Of a stretch of 47,225 nt of DNA, positions 8,237 through 15,710 are shown piece after piece; positions within the stretch are counted from its first letter, which is position 1, and every line of letters begins with the position of its first letter. The position numbers were made by a program, and so were the translations under genes. The stretch is taken from contig CAYGBK010000020.1 of assembly GCA_964348095.1 (NCBI GenBank), forward strand, positions 1 through 47,225. Direction: 5' to 3'. Source of the stretch: WVXP01 sp964348095 (GTDB lineage: Bacteria > Desulfobacterota > BSN033 > WVXP01). The notes under the pieces are model-generated. The model searched no databases, was not told where the DNA came from, and saw nothing but the letters and a program-made list of their open reading frames with translations.

Positions 8237-10096
8237 CTATTCTCCGATCTTCAACCTTCCCAAGGTGTCAGAGGTAGGGATTCCATTCTGGTCCCATCCG
8301 TGGAGATCATAGTAGCGGTCGAGAAGCTCCTCAAAGGGTTTGGTTTCGATCTTTGTTCCGGCCCTGGGACCGTGCGTCCAAGGCCTGAGGAACTTCCTTG
8401 GAACGGTATCATCCTTCCGAGTGATCCCCTCTCGAACAAGAAAGAGTCTCTCTGTTGTAGAAATCCGCGCTCCGATCTCTAGCATCTCAGTATGAGACAA
8501 CTTGATTCCAGTAACGGCTTCAATCGATTCGATGAATTCCTCAAACCCCAAAAGCCCCGTGCTCAACCACTTGGTCATAAACTTGCAGACGCCTAAGGCA
8601 TCTGCAAGGGCGCAGAGGCATTCAGTCCAGTAACATGCCCATTCCTTTCCATCATAAACGCTTGGATCCTGAGGGATAGGCCTCCCTGTTAATTTCTGGG
8701 TCACATCCTCGGGCAAAGAGAACTCCTCGAGTGTATACCGATTTCTCAGATGGCAAGCGCCACGAGAGGCCGTGGCCAAACCCAGGGTCTGGGCTCGATG
8801 TCCTCTCACGTCGTCGCATTCGATGGTCAGGCCTTTCACATGGTCCATATAGAACTCGCTGTCGTGACCAATGGTCTTGGCCGCTTCAATCCAGCCTCTG
8901 GCGAGCAATCTCCCGATTCCTCTCCTCTCAACAACCTGCTCAATGAGTCCGATAATCGCCTCGGAGCTCCCCCATTCAAGGGAGAGACCATCCGTATCCT
9001 CTTCGGTAATGATTCCCTTTTCATACAGTTCCATCACCCAGGCGGTGTAAGCGGTCATGGAGCCAACGTCGAGCCCATATTTCGCACAGAGATTCCAGGC
9101 CTCGAGGATTGTCTCCCAGTTTGAGGATCCGCATTGGGAACCCCATCCCCCACAGCCGTAGTATTCAGGTCCCTCACACTCCATGCCCTGGTACGCCCCC
9201 CTCGGCACTTTGAACATGTGCTTACACGCCGTCGGACAGCCAAAACATGTCGCCTTTCGGGTTTCGTACTTTTCGATGAACACCTCAGCATCGAGATCCT
9301 CACCGCCGAGTTCCATCATATTGAACTGGTGGTTCAGGCCGCCCTCATAGCCTTGAGTCCTTGTGTTGTTGAGCCTGATCATCGTGCCATAGATGGATGA
9401 AGCGAGGAAGCCCTTTGTGCCCGTCACCTGCTGGTACTGTTTTTCGACAATTCGGAGAAGTCCCTCAGGGTCATGTATCGGGATAGTCCCCCGTCCCCGT
9501 GTGGCGATCGCCCAGAGGTTTTTTGAACCCATTACCGCTCCCATGCCTGTTCGACCTGCGGCGTGAGAGAGTCCATGAATGATACAGGAAAAAGCGATAC
9601 CTTCCCGCCCGGCAGGGCCAACGCAAGCGATCTGGATTCTCGGATCACCAAGATCCTCTCTGAGCTTCGTCTGAATCTGGAATGTGTCCAGCTCAGACAG
9701 GTCGGCGGCGTCCCTGATTTCTATGGTGCCATCGTGAATCCACAGGTAAACGGGTTTTTTGGCTCTTCCCTCTAGGACCACATGATCGAATCCGGCATAG
9801 CGGAGCTCAGCGCCAAAGAAACCGCCCATCGCGGAATCGCCCAAGAGACCTGTTTCCGGAGACTTTGCTGAGAAACTGATCCGGGAGTTTGAAATCCCTG
9901 CGATCCCCGTCAGCATCCCGGCGCCAAGGATCAGAACATTCGCAGGGCCCAGCGGATCGGTGTCCTTTCCGACCATCTGATAAAGGAGATGCGTATTGAT
10001 CCCCCGTCCACCTAGAAACCTTCTTCTCAATTCAATCGGGATGTCTTCTGTTCTGACGGTCTCAGAGGTCAGGTCCACATAAGCGATTCTAGTCAT
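8237..10096 (-). CDS. aor: Tungsten-containing aldehyde:ferredoxin oxidoreductase family
   Basis: The 619-residue protein oxidises an aldehyde to an acid (or runs in reverse) with a tungsten bis-pterin and one [4Fe-4S] cluster. The family N-terminus (FLGGRG near 28-32, SRISFSAKSP, SAMGGFFGAELRYAG) is present. The cluster ligands are Cys284, Cys287, Cys291 (CFGCPTAC) and Cys504 (DALGVC). ECEGPEY near 306-312 and GACHLR near 447-451 match the active-site Glu and His regions of AOR. Length is typical. Its start overlaps the zinc-ribbon gene by eight bases and its stop is one base from the ferredoxin gene. BamB-type proteins belong to the same superfamily, but the single ferredoxin partner and the MoaD neighbour favour a genuine aldehyde oxidoreductase. 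Confidence 0.9.
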   Translation of the reverse strand: MTRIAYVDLTSETVRTEDIPIELRRRFLGGRGINTHLLYQMVGKDTDPLGPANVLILGAGMLTGIAGISNSRISFSAKSPETGLLGDSAMGGFFGAELRYAGFDHVVLEGRAKKPVYLWIHDGTIEIRDAADLSELDTFQIQTKLREDLGDPRIQIACVGPAGREGIAFSCIIHGLSHAAGRTGMGAVMGSKNLWAIATRGRGTIPIHDPEGLLRIVEKQYQQVTGTKGFLASSIYGTMIRLNNTRTQGYEGGLNHQFNMMELGGEDLDAEVFIEKYETRKATCFGCPTACKHMFKVPRGAYQGMECEGPEYYGCGGWGSQCGSSNWETILEAWNLCAKYGLDVGSMTAYTAWVMELYEKGIITEEDTDGLSLEWGSSEAIIGLIEQVVERRGIGRLLARGWIEAAKTIGHDSEFYMDHVKGLTIECDDVRGHRAQTLGLATASRGACHLRNRYTLEEFSLPEDVTQKLTGRPIPQDPSVYDGKEWACYWTECLCALADALGVCKFMTKWLSTGLLGFEEFIESIEAVTGIKLSHTEMLEIGARISTTERLFLVREGITRKDDTVPRKFLRPWTHGPRAGTKIETKPFEELLDRYYDLHGWDQNGIPTSDTLGRLKIGE

Positions 10097-10292
10097 TCAG
10101 AACGATCCTCCTCGACTTGGCCTGGTACTCTTTCCAAGACACAGGGGCGATAATCATTGCTGACCGTGGGTCAAGCCACTTGATCTTCCACTCCTGTTGG
10201 CAGCTGGGACACTGGGCAGTCTCTTCCAAGGGCAGAACTGGAAACCTTGAACTGCAGGCTTTGCATCGGATTTGAATTTCTTTGTGCACCAT
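10089..10292 (-). CDS. Small zinc-ribbon protein of the AOR operon
   Basis: This 67-residue protein has two CxxC pairs, CKAC near residues 10-13 and CPSC near 28-31, separated by a hydrophobic stretch, which is a zinc-ribbon or rubredoxin-like knuckle. The C-terminal half is basic. It overlaps the AOR start by eight bases, so it is translated with the AOR, and it follows the MoaD-like gene after about 70 bases. It may help metal or cofactor insertion into the AOR, or act as a small redox protein. That is inferred from the operon; no specific function is recognised. Confidence 0.75.
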   Translation of the reverse strand: MVHKEIQIRCKACSSRFPVLPLEETAQCPSCQQEWKIKWLDPRSAMIIAPVSWKEYQAKSRRIVLND

Positions 10293-10361
10293 AATCGTTC
10301 CTAGGTCTTACTTTTCTGGCAAATGGGAACCCATTTCATTTTGGGTCCGACAGTTTCGGAC

Positions 10362-10628
10362 TTAACCACCGCCAATCGGCAATAGGAATGATATTTCGTC
10401 TCCATCCTGAACCGTGGCAGAGAGTTTCTTTTGGATTTCTCCGTTAACGGTGACAACATAGGCAAGAGAGCCATCGGCCTCTTTTACCTCCCCCTCGATG
10501 TTGGCGCCTGTTTCTTCCTGCAGATAGCGGATCAGCTCCTCCAAGGTTCCCCCGTGCCATTCGACCTCTATCTTCTTATTTCCGATCCATGTTGCCAGGG
10601 GTCGGACCGTCTTAACGATAACTGCCAT
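10362..10628 (-). CDS. MoaD/ThiS-family beta-grasp sulfur carrier
   Basis: The 88-residue protein ends in Gly-Gly-Gly, the C-terminal glycine tail needed for thiocarboxylate formation, with the pre-tail DGDEISFLLPIGGG typical of MoaD-like carriers. GGGAGG lies seven bases before the ATG. It is the first gene of the AOR operon. Tungsten and molybdenum pterin enzymes need a MoaD protein to put the dithiolene sulfurs on the pterin, so a carrier dedicated to the tungsten cofactor is likely (inference from the family and position). The glycine triplet is one longer than the usual pair, but the terminal residues are still Gly-Gly. Confidence 0.87.
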   Translation of the reverse strand: MAVIVKTVRPLATWIGNKKIEVEWHGGTLEELIRYLQEETGANIEGEVKEADGSLAYVVTVNGEIQKKLSATVQDGDEISFLLPIGGG

Positions 10629-11118
10629 CCGAAAGCCTCCCGGTCGTTCAACGCGAAATCGATATCATAAGTCTCACCGCTACCTTCAACAGAAACTATC
10701 TCGACGGTTAATCTTAGCATGTTGGTCTAAGATTAGCCACCGGTCCCGTTTTGGGTTTTTTGAATGTTCTGGTGAACGGTGTCGTCCATAAGGGATGTGC
10801 AGGAGAAGTGGGGGTCCCCCTGACGGCAGCCAGGCATCGATGTGAGTTCCTCTCAACCCGAGCTCATCGTCAACGGTAGTCAGACGTGACGGAACGTTTT
10901 CGCCGTTTGGGTGGAGGGAGGGCAATGGAGTCCACCGGACACCGGTGAGAAGGGCCTGGAAATATGGCAAAACACTCAGATCTTTGGTAGGATACATACT
11001 CGGACATCGCCCTATTCCTACCTTCCATAGGGATGCCGAAGAGAGGAAAAGATTCTCCGAGAAATCCCAACCTGTAACTGGCTAAAAGGTTGACCTAAAA
11101 AGAAGGAGGTAATGAGAT
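10629..11118. other. Divergent spacer between MoaD-AOR and ThiS-XDH clusters
   Basis: About 490 bases separate the minus-strand MoaD-like gene from the plus-strand ThiS-like gene. Apart from the inverted repeat at 10706-10738 and the ribosome site AAGGAGGT at 11103-11110, nothing definite was seen. Minus-strand frames of 103 and 66 codons here have no recognisable features and overlap the inverted repeat or low-complexity sequence, so they are not called. Confidence 0.5.
10706..10738. repeat. Inverted repeat upstream of the MoaD-AOR operon
   Basis: GGTTAATCTTAG and CTAAGATTAGCC pair at 11 of 12 positions around a nine-base loop. It lies about 80 bases before the MoaD-like start, near a weak TATGAT box on the minus strand (10664-10669). 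It could be an operator for the AOR operon or a leader hairpin. No U-tract follows. Confidence 0.5.
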
Positions 11119-11355
11119 CTGACCGCGAAGAAGAAAGAGCACAGGTCCACCCTGAAGATCTTCGTCAACGGCGTCGAAACAGAAATCCCTCCCGGAACAT
11201 CTGTATCCAGACTTCTCGAAATCGTGCAAGAGTCACGCACCTCCGACATGATTGTCGAGATCAATCATCGGTTTGTCCACGCTGAAGCCTACGACCGCAC
11301 GATGTTAACGGAGGGTGATCGCATGGAGATCATCCATCTGGCAATGGGAGGCTAA
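11119..11355 (+). CDS. ThiS-like sulfur carrier protein, apparent CTG start
   Basis: This short gene encodes about 78 residues with the ThiS pattern: LKIFVNGVETEIPPGTSVS, a middle helix, VEINHRFV, then LTEGDRMEIIHLAMGG and stop, so it ends in the Gly-Gly needed for C-terminal thiocarboxylation. The frame has a TGA at 11113-11115, so initiation must be after that. AAGGAGGT (11103-11110) stands nine bases before CTG at 11119, the best start. An ATG at 11112 is in a different frame and only two bases from GGAGG. A second CTG at 11152 would give the classic short N-terminus but lacks a ribosome site. It lies 160 bases before a Mo-hydroxylase operon. Thiamine synthesis is the textbook role, but no thiamine genes are nearby, so sulfur delivery for a Mo enzyme is possible. 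Confidence 0.72.
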   Translation: MTAKKKEHRSTLKIFVNGVETEIPPGTSVSRLLEIVQESRTSDMIVEINHRFVHAEAYDRTMLTEGDRMEIIHLAMGG

Positions 11356-11425
11356 GACGTGCCCATGATGGCTGATCGTTCTCCTTGATGAACGAAATTA
11401 TTTGATTCTCATCACATCCCTGAGC

Positions 11426-11453
11426 TTGACACAAAATTACTGTATGATATGAT
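11426..11453 (+). promoter_or_regulatory. Sigma70-type promoter for second Mo-hydroxylase operon
   Basis: TTGACA (11426-11431) and TATGAT (11448-11453) are 16 bases apart, which is close to consensus. A second TATGAT overlaps at 11443-11448. The next start codon is at 11515 after a leader of about 55 bases, so the ThiS-like gene upstream would be transcribed separately or read through. Confidence 0.7.
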
Positions 11454-11514
11454 AGGTATTTCGTTCACTGAGATGAACCCTCAGGTTTGAGGGCCACGAC
11501 AAAAAGGAAAAGGA

Positions 11515-12396
11515 ATGTTGCTTCCGAAGTTTACTTTTCACGAACCGCAGGTCCTGGACGAATGCTTGTCACTCCTCGATCAGCACGGATCGAAAGCGGC
11601 GATCCTCGCTGGGGGCACCGATTTGTTGGTAAACATGAAGAAGGGCCTTATAAGGCCTTCGGTGCTGGTCTCCTTAGCCCAGATAGATGAACTCCAGAAG
11701 ATCTCGACCAGCCGTGATTCTGGAAGACTCGCCTTGGGATCGATGGTAACGATGGGGACGATTGGGACGCATGAGGAGGTCAGAAAGCGCTTTACGTTTC
11801 TGGCTCAAGCTGCCCAAAAATTGGGATCTCCCCTGATCCGGAACCGGGCTACCATTGGGGGTAACATCGTGACAGCCAGGCCTGCTGCTGACTCCCACAG
11901 CCCGCTCATTTGCCTGGATGCGAAGATCGAGCTCGTGGGACGCTCTGGAAGCCGTCACATCGCCGCAGCGGATTTTTTCGTGGGACCGGGCGAATCCGTT
12001 AGAAGAGCCGACGAAGTATTGAGACGGATAACCATCGACCGTCTTCCCCCGAGAACCGGCTGTGCCTACCTTAAGTACGGCATTCGAAAGACTCTGGAGA
12101 TCAGTGTGGTTAATGTCGCCGTTCTTCTGAGTGTCGAAAAAGACAAGACCATCACACACGCCCGAGTCGCCCTGGGCGCCGTAGCTCCCAAAACTATCCG
12201 GTCTCAAGGCGCTGAAAAATGCCTCATAGGAGAGAGTCCGGACGAAAAAACGATCAGAAGAGCGGCAGAGGCAGCGGCTGCCCAGTGTCAACCCATTTCT
12301 GATATTCGTGGATCTGCCCGGTATCGTCAGATTCTCGTTGAGGTATTTACGCGCCGGGCAATCCAAGATGCGGTTAATCAGGTCATGACTGGATAG
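11515..12396 (+). CDS. Molybdenum hydroxylase FAD subunit (CoxM/XdhB-like)
   Basis: This 293-residue FAD-binding subunit has AGGTDLLVNMKKG near residues 31-43 and RNRATIGGNI near 116-125, the two FAD loops of the CO/xanthine dehydrogenase family. It lacks the cysteine-rich insertion of the other FAD subunit in this window (4934-5911), so this enzyme has no extra 4Fe-4S cluster. The ATG is preceded by AAAAGGAAAAGGA. It opens a three-gene operon with the 2Fe-2S and Mo subunits. The reaction is probably hydroxylation of a CoA ester, aldehyde or N-heterocycle; the substrate cannot be read from sequence. Confidence 0.88.
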   Translation: MLLPKFTFHEPQVLDECLSLLDQHGSKAAILAGGTDLLVNMKKGLIRPSVLVSLAQIDELQKISTSRDSGRLALGSMVTMGTIGTHEEVRKRFTFLAQAAQKLGSPLIRNRATIGGNIVTARPAADSHSPLICLDAKIELVGRSGSRHIAAADFFVGPGESVRRADEVLRRITIDRLPPRTGCAYLKYGIRKTLEISVVNVAVLLSVEKDKTITHARVALGAVAPKTIRSQGAEKCLIGESPDEKTIRRAAEAAAAQCQPISDIRGSARYRQILVEVFTRRAIQDAVNQVMTG

Positions 12397-12447
12397 GGCA
12401 AAAGCCTCTCTGTGAGCGAACATAAGGACATTTCTGGGGAATTCAGC

Positions 12448-12948
12448 ATGAAACATACGATTCAATTGACAATAAACGGTGTTATTCATGATCTTCTCGT
12501 GGAACCCAGTCAGACTCTCGCTCAAGTAATCCGGGAGGACATCGGCCTGACGGGAACCAAACAGGGCTGTGAAGTGGGGGATTGCGGTGCCTGTACGGTC
12601 ATCCTCGATGACAAACCCGTCAACTCATGTCTGGTTCTCGCGGTTGAGGCAAATGGCCACACAATCACCACCATTGAAGGTCTTGCCAGGGATGGAGAAC
12701 TCCATCCTCTCCAATCTGCCTTCGTCAATAAAGGGGCTATTCAGTGCGGGTTCTGCACCTCAGGAATGATCCTCTCAGCCAAGGCGCTTCTGGATAGTCA
12801 CGAGCGTCCCAGCAGGGAAGAAATCCGCCAGGCCATTTCTGGCAATCTGTGCCGATGCACGGGCTATCAGAAGATTGTAGACGCGATCGAGCGAGCGGCG
12901 GGGATGGTTTCCTCTGAGAAGGGAGAGGACAATGGCTCAGAAGGATAG
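12448..12948 (+). CDS. Molybdenum hydroxylase 2Fe-2S subunit (CoxS-like)
   Basis: This 166-residue subunit has both [2Fe-2S] domains of the family: CEVGDCGACTVIL in the N-terminal half, then CGFCTSGM and LCRCTGY in the C-terminal half. The ATG at 12448 is chosen because GGGG lies eight bases before it and the protein then begins like the other small subunit in the window; an in-frame GTG at 12412 would add 12 residues with no good ribosome site. It follows the FAD subunit after about 50 bases. The Mo subunit starts inside its last 17 bases, so the two are coupled. Confidence 0.88.
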   Translation: MKHTIQLTINGVIHDLLVEPSQTLAQVIREDIGLTGTKQGCEVGDCGACTVILDDKPVNSCLVLAVEANGHTITTIEGLARDGELHPLQSAFVNKGAIQCGFCTSGMILSAKALLDSHERPSREEIRQAISGNLCRCTGYQKIVDAIERAAGMVSSEKGEDNGSEG

Positions 12949-15304
12949 GCACGATCATACGATTCTCAACTCAAGACTTCCAAGAATTGATGCACCTGCC
13001 AAGGCCACTGGACAGGGTATCTTCACTGACGACATCTCCGTTCCCGGTATGCTTTTTGGGGCGATTCTGCAAAGCCCGATTGCTCACGGTCGCATTCTTA
13101 ACATCGATACATCAAAGGCGCAGCGGCTTCCAGGTGTGAAAGCTATCATTACGCACAAAGATGCAGGCACTATCAAATACGGGGTCAGCCCTGCGAGATA
13201 TGATGAAACTGTTTTTTGCATCGACAAGGTTCGATACGTCGGCGATGAGATTGCCGCCGTGGCTGCTGTGGACCGAGAGACCGCTCAGGAAGCGCTCTCG
13301 CTCATCCAGGTGGACTATGAGGAGTTGCCGGTTTTGCTCGACCCCTTTGAGGCCATGGCCGACGGAGCTCCTCTCATCCATGAGGATTTTCCACGGAACC
13401 TTACAGCAGAGGTCCATCAGGAGTTTGGCGATGTGGAGGTTGCTTTTTCTAAAGCGGACTACATCCGAGAGGACAAATTCGTCAACGACCGTCTCGATGC
13501 AGCCTTTCTGGAACCCCAGGCCTGTATCGCCACATTCGACCCACTGGGAAACCTTACCCTCACAACCTCAACGCAAACCCCCCACTATGTGCAACGGACA
13601 ATTGCCATGACCCTTGGGCTACCCCTTCACAAGGTCAGAGTGAAAAAGCCTTATGTGGGGGGCGGCTTTGGGATAAAGGCTGCGGGAGCGACTCATGAGA
13701 TGAGCGCGTGTGTTCTGGCTATGAAAACGGGAAAGCCCGTCAAGATTGTCCTCGATCGTAAGCAGGTTTTCCTTTACTGCCGGGCCCGTCACAAGTTTTT
13801 TGTCGAACTGAAAACCGGGGTGAAGAAAGACGGGACCCTCGTTGCCGTACAGAACAAAACCATTCTGGACGGCGGGGCCTACACGAGCTTCGGCATCGCT
13901 ACCGTATATTACGCAGGCTCTCTGCTCGGCGCACCCTATCGAATAAAGGCCATGAAATACGACGGGTACCGGGTGTATACCAACAAACCCGCATGCGGCG
14001 CTCACCGGGGACACGGCGGTGTCGCAAACAGAGCAGCCTTCGAACAGCAGATGGATTGCATCGCCGAGGAACTTGGCATCGACCCGATCGACATTCGCCT
14101 CAAAAACGTGATGGAATCTGGTGAAACCACCATCAATCAGCTCTACCTCAGTAGCTTTGGTATGCGAGAGTGCATCGAGGCGGTGAAAGAGAATTCGGCC
14201 TGGAAAACCAAGAAGGGGAAGCTCCCTCCGGGCAAAGGGATTGGGATGGCCTGCGGTTTCTTTGTGTCGGGTGCCGGGTATCCGATCTACCGGACTGAGA
14301 TGGCCCACTCCCATGTCTTTGTCAAGGTCGCCGAGGATGGAAATGGCATAACGGTTTTCACTGGTTCTGGGGAGATTGGACAGGGATCAGACACCACGAT
14401 GGCCATGATCGCCGCAGAAGTGATGGGCCTGCGACTCGAGGATGTCCGCGTCGTTTCGGGAGACACTGAACTAACCCCTGTCGATTTGGGAGCCTATTCC
14501 AGTCGCCAGACCCTGATGACCGGGTGGGCAAGCAAACGTGCGGCTGAAGATGCTCGATCTCAGATCGCTCACGTCGTGGGCGAATTGTTCAGTGTCGATC
14601 CTGAGAAACTGGTCTTTCGGGAGGGCTTGATCCTAGGAACAGAGGACTTTAAGACCCTGGAGCAGGTCCGCCGGAGCTACATCGGGGAGCACAGAGGCTT
14701 CGAGGATAGGCCTTCGGCAAAGGCCCTCACTTTTCGCGAAGCTGCCCGTCTCGCCTTCAATAAGCAGGGAATCATCATTGGCCGCGGCCATTACAAACCA
14801 CCGAAGTTGGGAGGCGAGTACAAAGGTGCGGCAGTGGGAACGTCTCCGGCCTATGGCTGCTCTGCCCTTGTTGTTGAGGTTGAGGTGGACATGGAGACGG
14901 GGGAAGTCACGGTGGTGGATATGACAGATGCCCACGACTGTGGTTTTGCCATCAACCGAAACTCTGTTGAAGGCCAGATGGAGGGATCCCTAGCCAACGG
15001 GCTGGGCGAAGCACTCTTTGAAAGCGTCAGGTTTAATGAAAAGGGTGAGATCCTGAATACCACATTAGGAGACTACAAGATCCCGACGTCCCTTGACATC
15101 CCAGACATGAAGACGATTATTGTGGAAAGCAATGAACCGAACGGACCTTTTGGAGCCAAGGAGGTAGGCGAAGGCGCCATAATGCCCGTCATTCCGGCTA
15201 TCCTCAATGCTATATACGACGCCTCGGGCGTTCGCATTAGAGAGCTGCCTGCGACTTCGGAGCGAATTGCGCTGGCCATTCGAGAAAGAGAAACGCACCC
15301 GTAA
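12932..15304 (+). CDS. Molybdenum hydroxylase large subunit (XdhA/CoxL-like)
   Basis: The 790-residue protein binds the Mo-pterin cofactor. It shows VGGGFGIK near residues 243-250, GAHRGHG in the middle, GSGEIGQGSD near the third cofactor loop and GAKEVGEG near 741-748, where Glu747 matches the catalytic Glu of the family. The reading frame overlaps the 2Fe-2S subunit by 17 bases. It resembles the other large subunit in the window (2169-4460) in overall plan but differs clearly in sequence, so they are paralogues with different substrates. The PaaK-like ligase about 400 bases downstream hints at an aryl- or acyl-CoA substrate. There is no signal peptide, so the enzyme is cytoplasmic. Confidence 0.88.
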   Translation: MAQKDRHDHTILNSRLPRIDAPAKATGQGIFTDDISVPGMLFGAILQSPIAHGRILNIDTSKAQRLPGVKAIITHKDAGTIKYGVSPARYDETVFCIDKVRYVGDEIAAVAAVDRETAQEALSLIQVDYEELPVLLDPFEAMADGAPLIHEDFPRNLTAEVHQEFGDVEVAFSKADYIREDKFVNDRLDAAFLEPQACIATFDPLGNLTLTTSTQTPHYVQRTIAMTLGLPLHKVRVKKPYVGGGFGIKAAGATHEMSACVLAMKTGKPVKIVLDRKQVFLYCRARHKFFVELKTGVKKDGTLVAVQNKTILDGGAYTSFGIATVYYAGSLLGAPYRIKAMKYDGYRVYTNKPACGAHRGHGGVANRAAFEQQMDCIAEELGIDPIDIRLKNVMESGETTINQLYLSSFGMRECIEAVKENSAWKTKKGKLPPGKGIGMACGFFVSGAGYPIYRTEMAHSHVFVKVAEDGNGITVFTGSGEIGQGSDTTMAMIAAEVMGLRLEDVRVVSGDTELTPVDLGAYSSRQTLMTGWASKRAAEDARSQIAHVVGELFSVDPEKLVFREGLILGTEDFKTLEQVRRSYIGEHRGFEDRPSAKALTFREAARLAFNKQGIIIGRGHYKPPKLGGEYKGAAVGTSPAYGCSALVVEVEVDMETGEVTVVDMTDAHDCGFAINRNSVEGQMEGSLANGLGEALFESVRFNEKGEILNTTLGDYKIPTSLDIPDMKTIIVESNEPNGPFGAKEVGEGAIMPVIPAILNAIYDASGVRIRELPATSERIALAIRERETHP

Positions 15305-15710
15305 TGGCACCTCCTATGCTGGTCGGGAAAAACTTGACCCTCCCCGTGCAGGCGCTGAATCGTTTATCTCCAGCCTATCGGATTCTTGATAGCCACCGTT
15401 TCCACGTGTATACTTGGCACATTTGAACATGTCATGGGCAAGGGGATCTGATCGATGGTTTTTGAGGGCCCTTTTGTTCGGAGGACTCCGATGGGTAATC
15501 CCAAGTCTACCCATCGTTTTTCAACCGAATGCCCAGATTCCTTGCCGGTCCACATCGTGAAACGGGTCGGCTGCCCGACAAATGTCAGGGCATGCACCTC
15601 TACGGAGGGTGGGAAAAGAGACAAGGCTGGCTGTGATGCTAGGTCTATTCTCACCGTCGTGGTAATCTTATCGACAATCCGCATTTACTCCCACACGGGG
15701 AGCGGGGATC
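15305..15710. other. Spacer between Mo-hydroxylase operon and PaaK-like ligase
   Basis: About 400 bases. A possible minus-strand gene occupies 15364-15684 (listed separately). No clear terminator for the Mo-hydroxylase operon and no strong plus-strand promoter before the ligase were found, so readthrough from the operon at 11515-15304 is possible. Confidence 0.45.
15364..15684 (-). CDS. Possible small protein of unknown function
   Basis: This open frame of 106 codons starts with ATG and reads like ordinary protein, with mixed charged and hydrophobic residues (for example EVHALTFVGQPTRFTMW near residues 29-45). Codon choice is not unlike its neighbours. The ribosome site is weak (GGGAG three bases before the ATG). 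It is head-to-head with the ligase start at 15711, only 26 bases apart, and converges on the Mo subunit gene. I do not recognise a family. The opposite strand also carries an open frame, so this may be a chance frame. Confidence 0.35.
   Translation of the reverse strand: MRIVDKITTTVRIDLASQPALSLFPPSVEVHALTFVGQPTRFTMWTGKESGHSVEKRWVDLGLPIGVLRTKGPSKTIDQIPLPMTCSNVPSIHVETVAIKNPIGWR

Noticed and set aside
10686..10997. 103-codon minus-strand frame
   Set aside because: It contains the inverted repeat 10706-10738, has no ribosome site and reads unlike a protein.
11112..11293. ATG-started frame after AAGGAGGT
   Set aside because: It is only two bases from GGAGG, gives an Arg-rich product without features, and overlaps the clear ThiS-like frame.
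13619..14314. 231-codon minus-strand frame
   Set aside because: It is the shadow of the Mo-hydroxylase large subunit on the other strand.
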